A stretch of DNA of 64,000 nucleotides. Source: Paracerasibacillus soli. Lineage in GTDB: Bacteria > Bacillota > Bacilli > Bacillales > Amphibacillaceae. Of the stretch, positions 1 through 9,759 are shown piece after piece. Under the pieces are notes generated by a model, which saw only the letters and a list, made by a program, of their open reading frames with translations, did not search any database and was not told the origin of the DNA. The DNA lies in assembly GCF_034006335.1 (NCBI RefSeq), contig NZ_JAWDIQ010000001.1. One strand, 5' to 3'. The position numbers and the translations under genes are program-made. Every line of letters starts with the position of its first letter. The first letter of the stretch is position 1.

Positions 1-445
1 CCGCGATAAATCCTGATGCCATAATAAAAGGTAATATCATTTTATCTTTAAAATTCATTGCTTGTACCATTGCTAGGACAATCGGTGTAAGAATTAATGC
101 AGCTCCATCATTTGCAAACAAAGCAGCAACGATTGCTCCCAAAAATGTTATAAGTAGAAACATTTTTACTCCGTTACCTTTAGCTACTCTTGCCATATGT
201 AAAGCGGCCCATTCGAATAGTCCAATCTCATCTAAAATAAGTGAGATAATAATTAGCGCAATAAATGTTAGTGTCGCATTCCAAACAATACCTGTTACAT
301 CTAGTACATCTTGGAAATTAACGACACCAACTAATAATGCTAAGCCTGCACCAATACATGCTGACCAACCAATCGAAAGGCCTTTTGGTTGCCATATAAC
401 AAAGACGAGTGTGATGAAAAAAATTAAAATTGCAATATATACCAT
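1..445 (-). CDS. arsB: Arsenite/antimonite efflux permease ArsB, N-terminal part
   Basis: An open frame of 148 codons starts at ATG 445 behind GGAAGGA and runs off the left edge, so only about the first third of a ~430-residue permease is visible. The protein starts MVYIAILIFFITLVFVIWQ, then shows long hydrophobic segments, a conserved GIVWNATLTF stretch and FANDGAALILTPIVLAM, all typical of staphylococcal-type ArsB. The family moves arsenite or antimonite out across the cytoplasmic membrane, alone or with the ArsA ATPase. No ArsR or ArsC gene lies on the visible side. A general ion-transporter relative is possible, but the similarity to ArsB is strong as I recall it. Confidence 0.85.
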   Translation of the reverse strand, partial: MVYIAILIFFITLVFVIWQPKGLSIGWSACIGAGLALLVGVVNFQDVLDVTGIVWNATLTFIALIIISLILDEIGLFEWAALHMARVAKGNGVKMFLLITFLGAIVAALFANDGAALILTPIVLAMVQAMNFKDKMILPFIMASGFIA

Positions 446-621
446 AAATGTGTTCCTTCCTATCTTTAAGTTAATTACAAAGTTTTCTTGTTCCTTCTAT
501 TATATCTGGTCTCACTAACTTTTACGAAATTTCCGGACATAAGTGGAAGAAATATATGGAAACGTTATAGGCATTTTTGTTATGCTATGAATAGTGAAAT
601 ATTTTAGAAATTAACAAAACT

Positions 622-756
622 ATGGCGGGGTAGTAGTTTTATAAGGAAAAATATCTAGATGGCCAATATTATGGTGATTGGGATACAGTGCAACGCGATT
701 ATAAAGCAGATAATTTTCGTTCTGCAACACATTGGGTATTGCAGAATGAATGTTGA
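622..756 (+). pseudogene. Possible small gene, frameshifted, unknown function
   Basis: A 39-codon open stretch (637-756) encodes an aromatic, charged peptide containing YLDGQYYGDWDTVQRDY and ending HWVLQNEC. Removing one G from the GGGG at 627-630 joins it to ATG 622 and gives a 44-residue protein starting MAGSSFYKEKY. Composition looks protein-like, but there is no convincing ribosome site and I do not recognise a family. The rest of the 446-771 gap shows nothing I can name. It may be the tail of a longer damaged gene. Confidence 0.3.
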
Positions 757-771
757 ACGGGAGTGGTAGAG

Positions 772-1184
772 ATGGATAAGTGGTATGGTGCAGCGGGTGT
801 TTGTATGAATGAAAAGCGGCAGATATTAATGGTGAAACAAGGCTTATCTAATGAAGAGAAACTCTGGTCGGTGCCCCTGGTGGCAAAAAGCCAGGAGAAA
901 CTTATGAAGCATGCTGCATACGTGAAATCCGCGAAGAAACTGGATATGAAGTAATGATTAAACGGTCGATGTTTGTAAAGAAAAGCCATGCAGTTGAAGT
1001 ACATTATTTTGAGGTAGCAGTAATCGGTGGAAGTGCCAACATACAAGACCCAGATAAATTAATCTATGAAATTGCTTGGAAGTCAAAACAAGAGATTAAG
1101 AATCTAGCGCTTTCCTTTCCGGAAGACCGTCATACACTAGTAAATTTTATTAATAAAAAGTTAGTGGAAGAAGGAGTAAAATGA
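772..1184 (+). CDS. Nudix hydrolase (frameshifted)
   Basis: Nudix proteins hydrolyse nucleoside diphosphates linked to another group X. ATG 772 follows GGGAGTGG and opens MDKWYGAAGVCMNEKRQILM, the usual first strands of the fold. The frame breaks at a C run near 872-876. Downstream the other frame reads GGKKPGETYEACCIREIREE then TGYEV, a complete Nudix box with the metal-binding REIREE core, and runs to the stop at 1184. Changing the C run restores a ~137-residue protein of normal Nudix length. Substrate cannot be read from sequence. Probably a sequencing indel, since the box is intact. Confidence 0.8.
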
Positions 1185-1351
1185 ATAGATTAAATATTAT
1201 TACAAAGCTTGGTTAAGGTTATGGCGAGTATTTTGCAGACTTAGATGGTTAATTGGGAAGTAGCGTATAGTCAAGATTGAGATTGAGAATTTGATGAATC
1301 CAATATGCTAGTCATTGTAGATAAATAAAATAAAAGAGCGGTGATTTCAAT

Positions 1352-1694
1352 ATGTTACATAAAATGAGTTTATATATAGCGCCATTTCAATCTATCAAAA
1401 GCGGTAGGAAGACTGTGGAAGTTCGCTTAAACGATGAAAAGAGACGAAAAGTAAATATTGGCGATACGATTGAATTTACAAAAATTCCAGAAGGGAAAAG
1501 AAAAACTTAGAGTAGAAGTAATCGGGTTACAGAAATTTACGACATTTAGAGAAATGTATGATACGTTACCAAGTGAAAAGTTTGATACAGTCAATATGTC
1601 AATAGATGACATGGTTAAGAGTACGTATGAGATTTATTCCCCGGAACAAGAGATGAAATGGGGAACATTGGCAATTTCTATAAAACTTATTTAA
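1352..1694 (+). CDS. ASCH domain protein (frameshifted)
   Basis: ATG 1352 opens MLHKMSLYIAPFQSIKSGRK followed by TVEVRLNDEKRRKVNIGDTI, the start of an ASCH domain: a beta-barrel related to PUA that is thought to bind RNA or nucleotides. The frame breaks at GGGAAAAGA near 1494-1502. Removing one A continues it as EKLRVEVIGLQKF through YEIYSPEQEMKWG to the stop at 1694, giving ~114 residues, normal for stand-alone ASCH proteins. It lies 13 bp before the phospholipase C-like gene, so the two may be cotranscribed. Role unknown. Confidence 0.75.
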
Positions 1695-1707
1695 GGGGGA
1701 GAATTAA

Positions 1708-2333
1708 ATGGGTTCATGGATGATGCATGTTATTATTGCAAATAAAGTTGCGGGAAAATTACCGAATAGGGATAAAAAAGCTCTATTACTCGGTGGAATA
1801 GCACCGGACGCAGTGCATGGACAGTCGAAGGTGTTATCCATTTTTATGAGGGGGACCATGAAAATTACTCAAGAAATATTGCAGCAGAAACTTTTTATAA
1901 AAAGTACGGTACTTACAAGGATATCGATTATATTTTAGGCTACTACATACATCTCATTTCCGATGATCTGTGGTTAAAAGGATTCTATTTGCCTTGGTTG
2001 AAGAACCGTATGGAGCATGATAAAGAACTTTTTCATCGGTATCATCATGATTTTCAGCTTTTGAATGGCAAGTTAATCAATCATTATAAAGTAGATTTAA
2101 GGATATTTGAAGATGTAGAAAATAGGAAAATACCTGATTTGGAAGAAGTGTCAGCTGAGCAGGTGAAACGACTTCTAACGCAAGTAAGATCGCATTGGGA
2201 TAATGATGGGGATATTTCACAGAATTCATTACAGGTATTTACGTTAGAGCAAATAGTTGGATATATTGAAACAAGTGTGGAAATAAGCATGTATTTTTTA
2301 AATGAGAAAGGTTATGTAACGACATGGAAGTAA
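1708..2333 (+). CDS. Zinc-dependent phospholipase C-like hydrolase (frameshifted)
   Basis: ATG 1708 follows AAGGGGGAGAATTAA. The first 30 residues (WMMHVIIANKVAGKLPNRD, LLLGGIAPDA) match the N-terminus of the zinc-dependent phospholipase C / S1-P1-like family, in which early His and Asp residues bind metal. The frame breaks near 1828. Adding one G to the AAGG run gives GVIHFYEGDHENYSRN, followed by YYIHLISDDLW, which supplies further His/Asp ligands. The restored protein is ~208 residues. No signal peptide is visible, so it is probably intracellular; substrate unknown. Its end overlaps the next Nudix gene by 10 bp, implying one transcript. Confidence 0.7.
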
Positions 2334-2830
2334 ATATTAAATATACCATATGTTTTATTCGAAAAGGGCATGAGATACTCCTGTTAAATAGACAAAAATC
2401 ACCTTGGATGGGAACTTGGAACGGTGTTGGTGGAAAAATAGAAGCAGGTGAGTCTCCAATGGATTGTGTTATAAGAGAAGTTGAAGAGGAAACTGGCATA
2501 CATGCACTAGATGTGAAATTTAAAGGTGTTGTTTCCTGGATAGTAGATAACAAGAGAATAGGTGGAATGTATGTTTTTGTTGCGGATATTGACCATTACG
2601 AATTTCCTACACCAAGGTCAACACGTGAAGGGATTTTGGATTGGAAAGATTTCGCTTGGATTGTCCATGAAGAGAATGTTGGTATAGCTAACCTACATTA
2701 TTATCTACAACGAATATTCCAAGAAGATATGGTATACGATCATCAATTTGTATATCACAATCGTGAAGTAACAGGTTTTAATTCAGTTCCATACATACAA
2801 TCTACTTTTGAAACTTCAATATCATCATAA
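2324..2830 (+). CDS. Nudix hydrolase, 8-oxo-dGTP diphosphatase-like (MutT/MutX type)
   Basis: Intact 168-residue protein overlapping the preceding gene by 10 bp. Residues ~5-60 carry the usual N-terminal strands, the WNGVGGKIEAGE turn and a complete Nudix box ending REVEEETGI. Length and the WNGVGGK motif resemble MutX and MTH1-type enzymes that cleanse oxidised dGTP. The C-terminal third (YHNREVTGFNSV) is longer than in minimal MutT, so another nucleotide substrate is possible. This is one of the few unbroken genes in the first 6 kb. Confidence 0.8.
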   Translation: MEVNIKYTICFIRKGHEILLLNRQKSPWMGTWNGVGGKIEAGESPMDCVIREVEEETGIHALDVKFKGVVSWIVDNKRIGGMYVFVADIDHYEFPTPRSTREGILDWKDFAWIVHEENVGIANLHYYLQRIFQEDMVYDHQFVYHNREVTGFNSVPYIQSTFETSISS

Positions 2831-2866
2831 AAAAGGTTTTGAAAATGACGATGAGGGGGAGCTAAG

Positions 2867-3292
2867 TTGATAAAAGGATTGAATCATTTGTTGTTTTCTG
2901 TATCTGATTTAGAACAATCTATTACGTTTTATGAAAAAGTATTTGGGGCTACATTATTATTGAAAGGGAAAAAGACTGCTTATTTTGATGTAAATGGATA
3001 TTGGCTTGCTTTGAATGAAGAAAAGGATATACCGCGTCGTGAGATTTGGGAGTCATATACGCACCTCGCTTTTTCAATCAGAGAGGAAGATTTTGAAAAA
3101 GTATATGAGAAGTTAGTTTTATCAAAAGTAAATATATTACCTGGTAGAAAAAGAAATCCCCGTGATAAAAAGTCTATTTATTTTACCGATCCAGATGGTC
3201 ATAAGTTTGAGTTTCATACAGGGACATTAGAAGACCGTCTAGCTTATTATCGTGAAACAAAACCGCATATTCATTTCTATGATGAGGTATAA
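2867..3292 (+). CDS. fosB: Metallothiol transferase FosB (fosfomycin resistance)
   Basis: FosB adds a thiol (bacillithiol in Bacillales) to fosfomycin and opens its epoxide. The 141-residue protein begins at TTG 2867 behind GAGGGGGA. It reads GLNHLLFSVSDLEQSITFY at the N-terminus and SIYFTDPDGHKFEFHTGTL near the C-terminus, very close to B. subtilis FosB over its length. The metal ligands of this vicinal-oxygen-chelate fold are present as His7, His66 and Glu115. It is followed by a terminator, so it probably ends the cluster that starts upstream. Confidence 0.93.
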   Translation: MIKGLNHLLFSVSDLEQSITFYEKVFGATLLLKGKKTAYFDVNGYWLALNEEKDIPRREIWESYTHLAFSIREEDFEKVYEKLVLSKVNILPGRKRNPRDKKSIYFTDPDGHKFEFHTGTLEDRLAYYRETKPHIHFYDEV

Positions 3293-3323
3293 ATAGAGAG
3301 CTGGCGGTTTGGTGAAAGCAAAG

Positions 3324-3358
3324 AACCCCTGCACGATAAAGGTGAGGGGTTGTATTCA
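3324..3358 (+). terminator. Probable intrinsic terminator after fosB
   Basis: The arms AACCCCT...CAC (3324-3333) and GTGAGGGGTT (3342-3351) pair with one bulged G. A T-rich stretch follows. It lies between convergent genes and may serve both strands. Confidence 0.6.
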
Positions 3359-3362
3359 TTCT

Positions 3363-4636
3363 TTATTTACTAGGTAATTCAAAATTCATTCGTTTTTCTT
3401 TGAAAACATAGCCGTCTTCTCCAAGGAAAGGTCCAAATTCAATTTCAAACTTTTCATAGATATCAAAGTATTTTTTTTGCATGATATAGACAAGAATATG
3501 TTCACCTTTATTACCAGGTTCTAGTTTTCTCTCATCATATGCGCCTAACATTCCTTGTGAGAGAATCCTAGCATCACCATCATCTACAAACAGAGTAGCA
3601 CTATAGCTATCATTATAAACCATTTCATCGGATTGGTTATCAACACTTAGCTTTACGCTTAGCGCGACCAGTTCATCATCCCCAAAATTACGGAATCTGT
3701 CTTTACTAGATTCATTTGGCGTGATTTCTGTATATTGAACGCCTTCTACTGTTAGCTTATAATCATATAATTCTTCTGTTTTATTTATTTCTAGGTCTTC
3801 AAAGATGAGTTCCTTTTTGGCAATATTATCAGTCGTTAATTTATCTTGATAAAATGTTGGTGCACTGGCTGCTTTTTCAGCTTGATCTTTACTAATTGCA
3901 AAGTCAAATACCGCCTCTGAGCCAAATGAATTTGTGTAGTCTTCATTCTCCGATGCTCCAGCTTCAATGATGAACTTCGGATCATTCTTTTGTAACTTTT
4001 CATACTGTTCATTTGTCATGACAAAAGTTAAAAAGAAGTTTTTTTCTGTACCAGCTAAAAACATATTTGTTTTCTCTGTATCAAATGTCAATTTTTTTTC
4101 TTCTGGAATATATTTATGGGCTGTTGAGGGAAGATAATCAAATTTGTCTTCCATTTGTATACGCATACCATAATTATAATGGACATCTTTGTTACGTGTA
4201 TTTTTTACAGTTACATCAGCAGTTACAGCATAGCCTTCTAAGTCCTCATTAAACTGGATGTCTTGACTTTGATTCATGTCAGTTACTTTTACTAGTTGAT
4301 ATTTATGTATAGTTACTTCGAGACCGTCTAAATCATTGTAATAATCCGGATCATTGTTTGTAAAGATAACTTCGACATCACCATCTGTTTCGGAGGCAAT
4401 TTCTGGATTCATAATTTCATTGTCTGAAGCATCTTTCGTCGTTTCTGATTCCGTGTCTTCATTTTCATCTTCTTCCACTACTTCTTTATCGTCATCCTTG
4501 TAACCTGATTTTCTTCAATCTGTTTATCCGCATCCTTTGGTTCTTCTTTTTCTTTACTAGCATCTTTACTACAGGCTGAAAGCACTAGAATAACAGAAAG
4601 AAGCAACAAACCAAGAATTTTATTAGCCTTTTTCAA
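3363..4636 (-). CDS. DUF5068-type lipoprotein (frameshifted)
   Basis: On the minus strand a TTG at 4636, nine bases after GGAAGG, opens a lipoprotein signal peptide ending LSAC. A Lys/Glu/Asp-rich linker follows. The frame breaks near 4500 and one added G rejoins it to a 371-residue body (VEVIFTNNDPDYYNDLDGLE and onward) resembling the DUF5068 family of secreted Bacillus lipoproteins. Such proteins sit on the outer face of the membrane with unknown function; the body looks like two related beta domains. The ATG nine bases upstream of the TTG abuts the ribosome site and is less likely. Confidence 0.7.
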
Positions 4637-4781
4637 ATAAATCATCCTTCCCAATGATGTAATTCCATAGGTTATTATGACATGAAATTTTTAAAAAAAC
4701 ATCGGACTTTTTTCATGGGATAATATACCCTTGGGGAAGTGGAGGGAGAACAAATGAAATATCCCCAAAGAATCCTTCATT

Positions 4782-5736
4782 CTATGGGGACATATCGCTG
4801 TACAGATAAAATAAATAATCCAAAAAATCATTTGCATCTTCTTCATAAAGTTCTTCTCCGTTTATATAAATCGTTGTAACTTCTAATGTATCTAAATGAC
4901 GATCATTATAAAATGAAATCAACACATCATGTTTCTCGTTATCAACATGCATCATACCATGAAAATCTACATGATCGGTATCTTGATTTTTGTTTGTGTA
5001 TTCCCAACTACCAGTGGTAAAAATATAATCAAATAGTTCTTCAATGTAATTTCTGGTGAGTCTTCAAAATGAGAATATTTAATTGTGTCAATGGAATTAA
5101 TATGTATTGGCAAAAAGTAAGAAGGTATGCCATAAACGAGAAAAATGAGTACAGCAGAGAATATAATACCTAGCCAACTAGTTCCGCCATTTTCTTTATA
5201 TAGTGTCTCGCGATCTATCTGATTCGGCTTCATGTGTCGAATCAATTTTACTTGTTGTTGTACACGCTTTTCATATAAAGCATTTCCGTATAATCCTAAA
5301 AGAACAGATACCCCAATTTGAATGGCATAATCAATGGGGTCTGCGCGAAGGTCCATACTGTACTCGTAACCGAGAAAGTATAATAAAATATCGATGCCGA
5401 GAAATCCTAATAAAATAAAAATGATTGGTTTATACATTTTTCGATAACCTAACCAAAATAAAGAGAAGAAAAATGCAGCAAAGTTAAAAGATAGCCCATT
5501 TTTTTTCGATGCCTTTTCCATTTTATTTCATATAGGTCTGCCTTTTTTCCTACAAATAAACGTACATCCTCTTCAAACTGATGTACAAATAATTCTTTAT
5601 CTTTTATTTCCGCACTGTTTCCCGAATCATCTTGTGTGTGAATATTACTTTCAATCGTCTTTTCTAAAGGGTATCCACATTGTGCGCAGTAAAATCCATC
5701 GTGGGAGTTTTCAGTCTTACATCTTGAGCAAATCAA
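4782..5736 (-). CDS. Zinc-ribbon, DUF2628 membrane protein (two frameshifts)
   Basis: Starting at TTG 5736 (AGGAG seven bases upstream), the protein begins with ICSRCKTENSHDGFYCAQCG, a four-Cys zinc ribbon. A linker leads to LSFNFAAFFFSLFWLGYRKM, the signature of DUF2628, and several membrane helices. Near 5522 one added A fuses the ribbon to the DUF2628 part. A second break near 5057 joins a C-terminal soluble tail with FDYIFTTGSWEYTNKN and HVDFHGMMHVDNEKHDV, stopping at 4782. The whole is ~318 residues. Zinc-ribbon membrane proteins of this kind are often stress-related (compare TcaA), but the function is unknown. Confidence 0.65.
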
Positions 5737-5757
5737 TATGTCACTCCTCTCTATCAT

Positions 5758-6280
5758 GACAAGTTGTCTACTTATTTTTATTTGCTGTTATCAATATCAA
5801 CCATGTGCTAGTTTGATAAGATTTATCTATGAATATACGTGTATTGTAACGCAAGTCGCAGCAAAATAAATAGTTGGATATAGAAGCCTGTTTATTTTTA
5901 TGTCATATTACATTTAAAAATGATATTACTTTTATATCTTAATGGACATATTAAGTGAAAAGAGGGCTTTATGGCAAGGGTAAATAGGGCTGGGCATAAA
6001 GTAGTGAGGGGTGAATGCGTGCTATTTTATATTAATATAAAAATTCACTTACATCCTTTCGGAAAATTTTGTCTGTGACTTTTGTCACAAAATGTATAAA
6101 AACAATTGAAGATTTTGTGACATATTAGTTTTGAAATGGAAAATGTAAAAAAATAGGAATAAAATTACATAGTTTCAAAAAGTCTTTTGATCTACTTATC
6201 ATTCGTTCAGGTTAGAAGAATTGAATCTCATGTTAAAGTGGTTCACATACTGAAGACAACTAAATAGAAAGGGGATAATT
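5758..6280. other. Intergenic region between the zinc-ribbon gene and qoxA
   Basis: This 523-bp divergent region has no supported gene; the longest frame is a 32-codon one with no ribosome site. It is AT-rich and contains the TGTGA/TCACA palindrome described separately. A second TTTTGTGACA half-site lies at 6113-6122. qoxA has a clear AAAGGGG ribosome site just before its ATG. Confidence 0.5.
6074..6089. promoter_or_regulatory. FNR/Rex-like palindromic operator upstream of qoxABCD
   Basis: TGTGACTTTTGTCACA is a perfect 16-bp inverted repeat of the form TGTGA-N6-TCACA, about 190 bp before qoxA. It matches the Crp/FNR-type consensus. Extended on one side (TTGTGA...TCACAG) it is one base from the outer halves of a Rex box. 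A terminal oxidase operon is a sensible target for either oxygen or NADH control. Which protein binds cannot be told from the sequence. Confidence 0.55.
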
Positions 6281-7137
6281 ATGAAGAAGAAATGGATTGT
6301 ACTAGGCTTAGTTATTACTATTGTCACAATGTTAACAGGTTGTGATCTAAAAGTATTAGATCCAAAAGGGCCAGTAGCTGAAAATCAGGCCAACGTTATT
6401 AAGATTTCCATGTGGACGATGGCCTTTATCGTGATAACAGTTGTTTCACTGTATATATTTATGCTGACGAAGTATCGTGCTTCAAAAGCGACTAAGGATT
6501 ATAAACCACCACATATTGAAGGTAGTAAGGTATTAGAAACAATCTGGATTATTATACCGATACTTATCGTTGCTTTCTTATCAGTTGTTACGATTAAATC
6601 AACAAGTGAAGTTGAAGCAACACCAAAGGGTTATGAGGATCAGGAACCGCTCATTATTTATGCGGCATCTTCAAACTGGAAATGGCATTTTAGTTATCCA
6701 GAACAAAATATTGAAACTGTAAATTACGTTAACATTCCGGTTAATAGACCGATAGAATTCCGACTATATTCTTATGGACCTATTACGAGTTTATGGATTC
6801 CGCAACTTGCGGGTCAAAAATATGCAATGAGTGACATGGTGAATACGTTACATTTACTAGCAGATACACCAGGTTCTTATTTTGGACGAAATGCTAATTT
6901 TAGTGGAGCTGGTTTTGCTGAAATGGAGTTGAAACATTGGCAATGCCACAAAAAGACTTTGATAGTTGGGTAACAGATGTGAAACAAACAGCAGATAATT
7001 TGACGGAAAAAGACTTTAATGGATTATTAAAAGATGGACATGTTGGTCGTAAAACATATAATGGGACACATTTAACATTCTTACCAGCGCCTGAAGGGGA
7101 ACATGCTGGACACCATCATATGAAAATGAATGAATAA
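6281..7137 (+). CDS. qoxA: Cytochrome aa3 quinol oxidase subunit II QoxA (frameshifted)
   Basis: QoxA is the membrane-anchored subunit II of the aa3-type menaquinol oxidase. ATG 6281 opens a lipoprotein signal peptide ending LTGC, followed by two membrane helices (around residues 45-65 and 85-105) and an outward beta domain. No CuA Cys ligands are seen, as expected for a quinol rather than cytochrome c oxidase. The frame breaks at 6929-6933; adding one T gives EMEFETLAMPQKDFDSW and a C-terminal tail rich in His (GHHHMKMNE). Length after repair is ~286 residues. It is the first gene of qoxABCD. Confidence 0.93.
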
Positions 7138-7214
7138 CATTGTTTGTACATTTAGTTATCGTGATAGAACGAATGAAAGAAAAGTAATGTCATAGCAAAA
7201 AAAGGAGTTACAAC

Positions 7215-9191
7215 ATGAAGGAATACTTTTCAAGATTTGCAGTACCTCATAGCGAACCGATGATTGTTATGTCACAAATCGCGATTGTCGTTGTATGTAT
7301 CGCAATCGTTGCTGGAGTAACTTACTTTAAAAAGTGGGGTTATCTCTGGAAAGAATGGCTAACAACCGTTGATCATAAAAAAATTGGTATTATGTATATT
7401 TTATCTGCATTACTTATGTTATTTAGGGGTGGAGCAGATGCGTTGCTCATGCGGGCACAAACATCCATGCCTGCAAATGGTTTATTAGATGGACAACATT
7501 ACAATGAGATTTTTACAACACACGGTGTTGTGATGATTTTATTTATGGCAATGCCATTTGTTATTGGATTAATGAACGTCGTTATCCCATTACAAATTGG
7601 TGCTCGTGATGTTGCATTTCCACGATTAAATGCACTTAGCTTTTGGTTGTTCTTCTTTGGGGCGATGTTGTTTAACATTTCGTTTGTAGTTGGGGGTTCA
7701 CCTGATGCAGGTTGGACAGCATATTTCCCACTTGCAAGTAATGATTTTAGTACAAGTGTCGGGATGAACTACTATGCTATTGCAATTCAGATTGCAGGTA
7801 TTGGTACATTGATGACCGGTATTAACTTTATTACGACAATATTAAAAATGCGTGCACCTGGTATGAAATTAATGAAGATGCCTATGTTTACATGGTCCAT
7901 CCTTATTACAAATGTCATTATTGTTTTTGCCTTTCCTGTATTAACAGTAGCACTTGCACTAATGACGATGGACCGTTTGTTTGGAACACAATTTTTCACG
8001 ATGGCAAATGGTGGAATGGACATGCTTTGGGCAAACCTATTTTGGGTTTGGGGACATCCAGAAGTATATATCGTAGTACTTCCAGCATTCGGTATCTATA
8101 GTGAAATTATTTCAACGTTTGCACGACGTAATTTGTATGGATATAAGTCAATGGTTTACAGTATGGTTGCCATTTCGGCATTATCATTCCTAGTTTGGGC
8201 ACACCATTTCTATACAATGGGACATGGTGTCATGGTAAATGGTATTTTCTCTGTGACAACGATGGCGATTGCCGTTCCAACAGGGGTGAAAATGTTTAAC
8301 TGGTTGCTGACATTATATAAAGGGAAAATTGAATTTAAGGTACCAATGCTATGGGCAATGGCATTTATTCCAATCTTCTTAATTGGTGGGGTAACAGGTG
8401 TTATGCTTGCGATGGCAAGTGCCGATTACCAATACCATAATACAATGTTCCTAGTTGCTCACTTCCACTATGTATTAATTCCGGGTACTGTTTTTGCAGT
8501 GTTAGCTGGATTTACGTATTGGTGGCCAAAAATCTTTGGCTTTAGTTTAAGTGAAAAAATTGGAAAATGGTCATTCTGGTTTATTGCAATTAGTTTCAAC
8601 GTCACATTCTTCCCAATGTTTATAACAGGATTAAATGGTCAAGCAAGAAGAATGTATACGTACTCTGAGTCAACTGGTTTTGGACCGTTAAACTTCCTAT
8701 CCTTTATCGGTGCAATTGGTATGGCAATTGGATTTGCCTTAATTGTTTATAACATTTATTGGAGTACACGTTATGCACCAAGACACGTGACTGAAGATCC
8801 ATGGAATGCACGCTCACTTGAATGGGCAACACATAGTCCAGTGCCGGCTTATAATTTTGCGATTACACCAACAGTTGAATCGACACAAGCTTTCTGGGAT
8901 GCAAAAGAAGAAGGTAAAGAATTATTCAGAGGTAAATATGAACCGATTCATATGCCATCAAATAGTGGATTGCCGTTTATCATGAGTGTTATTTTCTTCG
9001 TGTTCGGATTTAGTATGGTATTTGGTATGTGGATTCCAGCAATTATTTCTGCTTTAGGAATATTTGCATGTATGGCATACCGTTCCTTTGAAAAGGATCA
9101 CGGGTATCATATTTCTGTCGAAGAAATTATGGAGACTGAAAAGAAATGCGAGGTGCTTTCACATGAAAATGGACCACTCACTGCCAAGTGA
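7215..9191 (+). CDS. qoxB: Cytochrome aa3 quinol oxidase subunit I QoxB
   Basis: Catalytic subunit I of the heme-copper quinol oxidase, reducing O2 and pumping protons. Heme and copper ligands are all visible: His103 in THGVVM, His281 in WGHPEVY with cross-link Tyr285, His330/His331 in WAHHFY, and His416/His418 in HFHYV. About 14 to 15 membrane helices span the ~658 residues. The last ~16 residues are suspect. Adding one G after AAATG near 9149 changes the end to METEKKWRGAFT and moves the stop to an ATGA overlap with the qoxC start, the usual arrangement. The true end is therefore probably near 9166. Confidence 0.96.
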   Translation: MKEYFSRFAVPHSEPMIVMSQIAIVVVCIAIVAGVTYFKKWGYLWKEWLTTVDHKKIGIMYILSALLMLFRGGADALLMRAQTSMPANGLLDGQHYNEIFTTHGVVMILFMAMPFVIGLMNVVIPLQIGARDVAFPRLNALSFWLFFFGAMLFNISFVVGGSPDAGWTAYFPLASNDFSTSVGMNYYAIAIQIAGIGTLMTGINFITTILKMRAPGMKLMKMPMFTWSILITNVIIVFAFPVLTVALALMTMDRLFGTQFFTMANGGMDMLWANLFWVWGHPEVYIVVLPAFGIYSEIISTFARRNLYGYKSMVYSMVAISALSFLVWAHHFYTMGHGVMVNGIFSVTTMAIAVPTGVKMFNWLLTLYKGKIEFKVPMLWAMAFIPIFLIGGVTGVMLAMASADYQYHNTMFLVAHFHYVLIPGTVFAVLAGFTYWWPKIFGFSLSEKIGKWSFWFIAISFNVTFFPMFITGLNGQARRMYTYSESTGFGPLNFLSFIGAIGMAIGFALIVYNIYWSTRYAPRHVTEDPWNARSLEWATHSPVPAYNFAITPTVESTQAFWDAKEEGKELFRGKYEPIHMPSNSGLPFIMSVIFFVFGFSMVFGMWIPAIISALGIFACMAYRSFEKDHGYHISVEEIMETEKKCEVLSHENGPLTAK

Positions 9192-9758
9192 ATATAGCAC
9201 AGAACAAAACCGCTTGAAAATCTTTGGCTTTTGGATTTTCCTTGGAGCTGAGATTGCATTATTTGCTACATTATTTGCAACGTATTTTACATTAGTTAAC
9301 CGGACAGGTAATGGCCCGTCTGGTCATGATATTTTTGAACTTACTCCTGTATTGATTGAAACGATTGTTCTGTTAACGAGTAGCTTTACAATTGGACTAG
9401 CTATCAATGCAATGCGTTTAAATAACAAAAAAGCGATGATGGGTTTCCTAGTTATTACGCTTTTGTTAGGACTAGGCTTTTTAGGAGTAGAAATATTTGA
9501 GTTCACGCATTATGTGGAAATTGGTGCAGGTTTAACAGTTAGTGCATTTACATCTGGTTTACTAACATTACTTGGTACACACGGTATTCACGTTACATTA
9601 GGTTTCTTCTGGGACTTATGATTCTATTCCAGGTAAAAAATCGTGGCCTCACAGCTGAGACAACAAATAAATCATTTATCTTTTCGTTGTACTGGCACTT
9701 TCTAGACGTTGTCTCGATTTTCATATTCAGTTTCGTTTATTTGAAAGGAATGATGTAA
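9163..9758 (+). CDS. qoxC: Cytochrome aa3 quinol oxidase subunit III QoxC (frameshifted)
   Basis: ATG 9163 after GAGGTG begins MKMDHSLPSEYSTEQNRLKI, the usual QoxC start. Five membrane helices follow, including GFWIFLGAEIALFATLFATY and TLLGTHGIHVTLGFFW. The frame breaks at TGGGAC near 9611. Adding one G gives FFWGLMILFQVKNRGL and a final helix ending FVYLKGMM at 9758, restoring the normal ~200 residues. QoxC stabilises subunit I and may shape the oxygen path. It overlaps the end of qoxB and sits one base from qoxD, so translation is coupled. Confidence 0.94.
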
Positions 9759-9759
9759 A

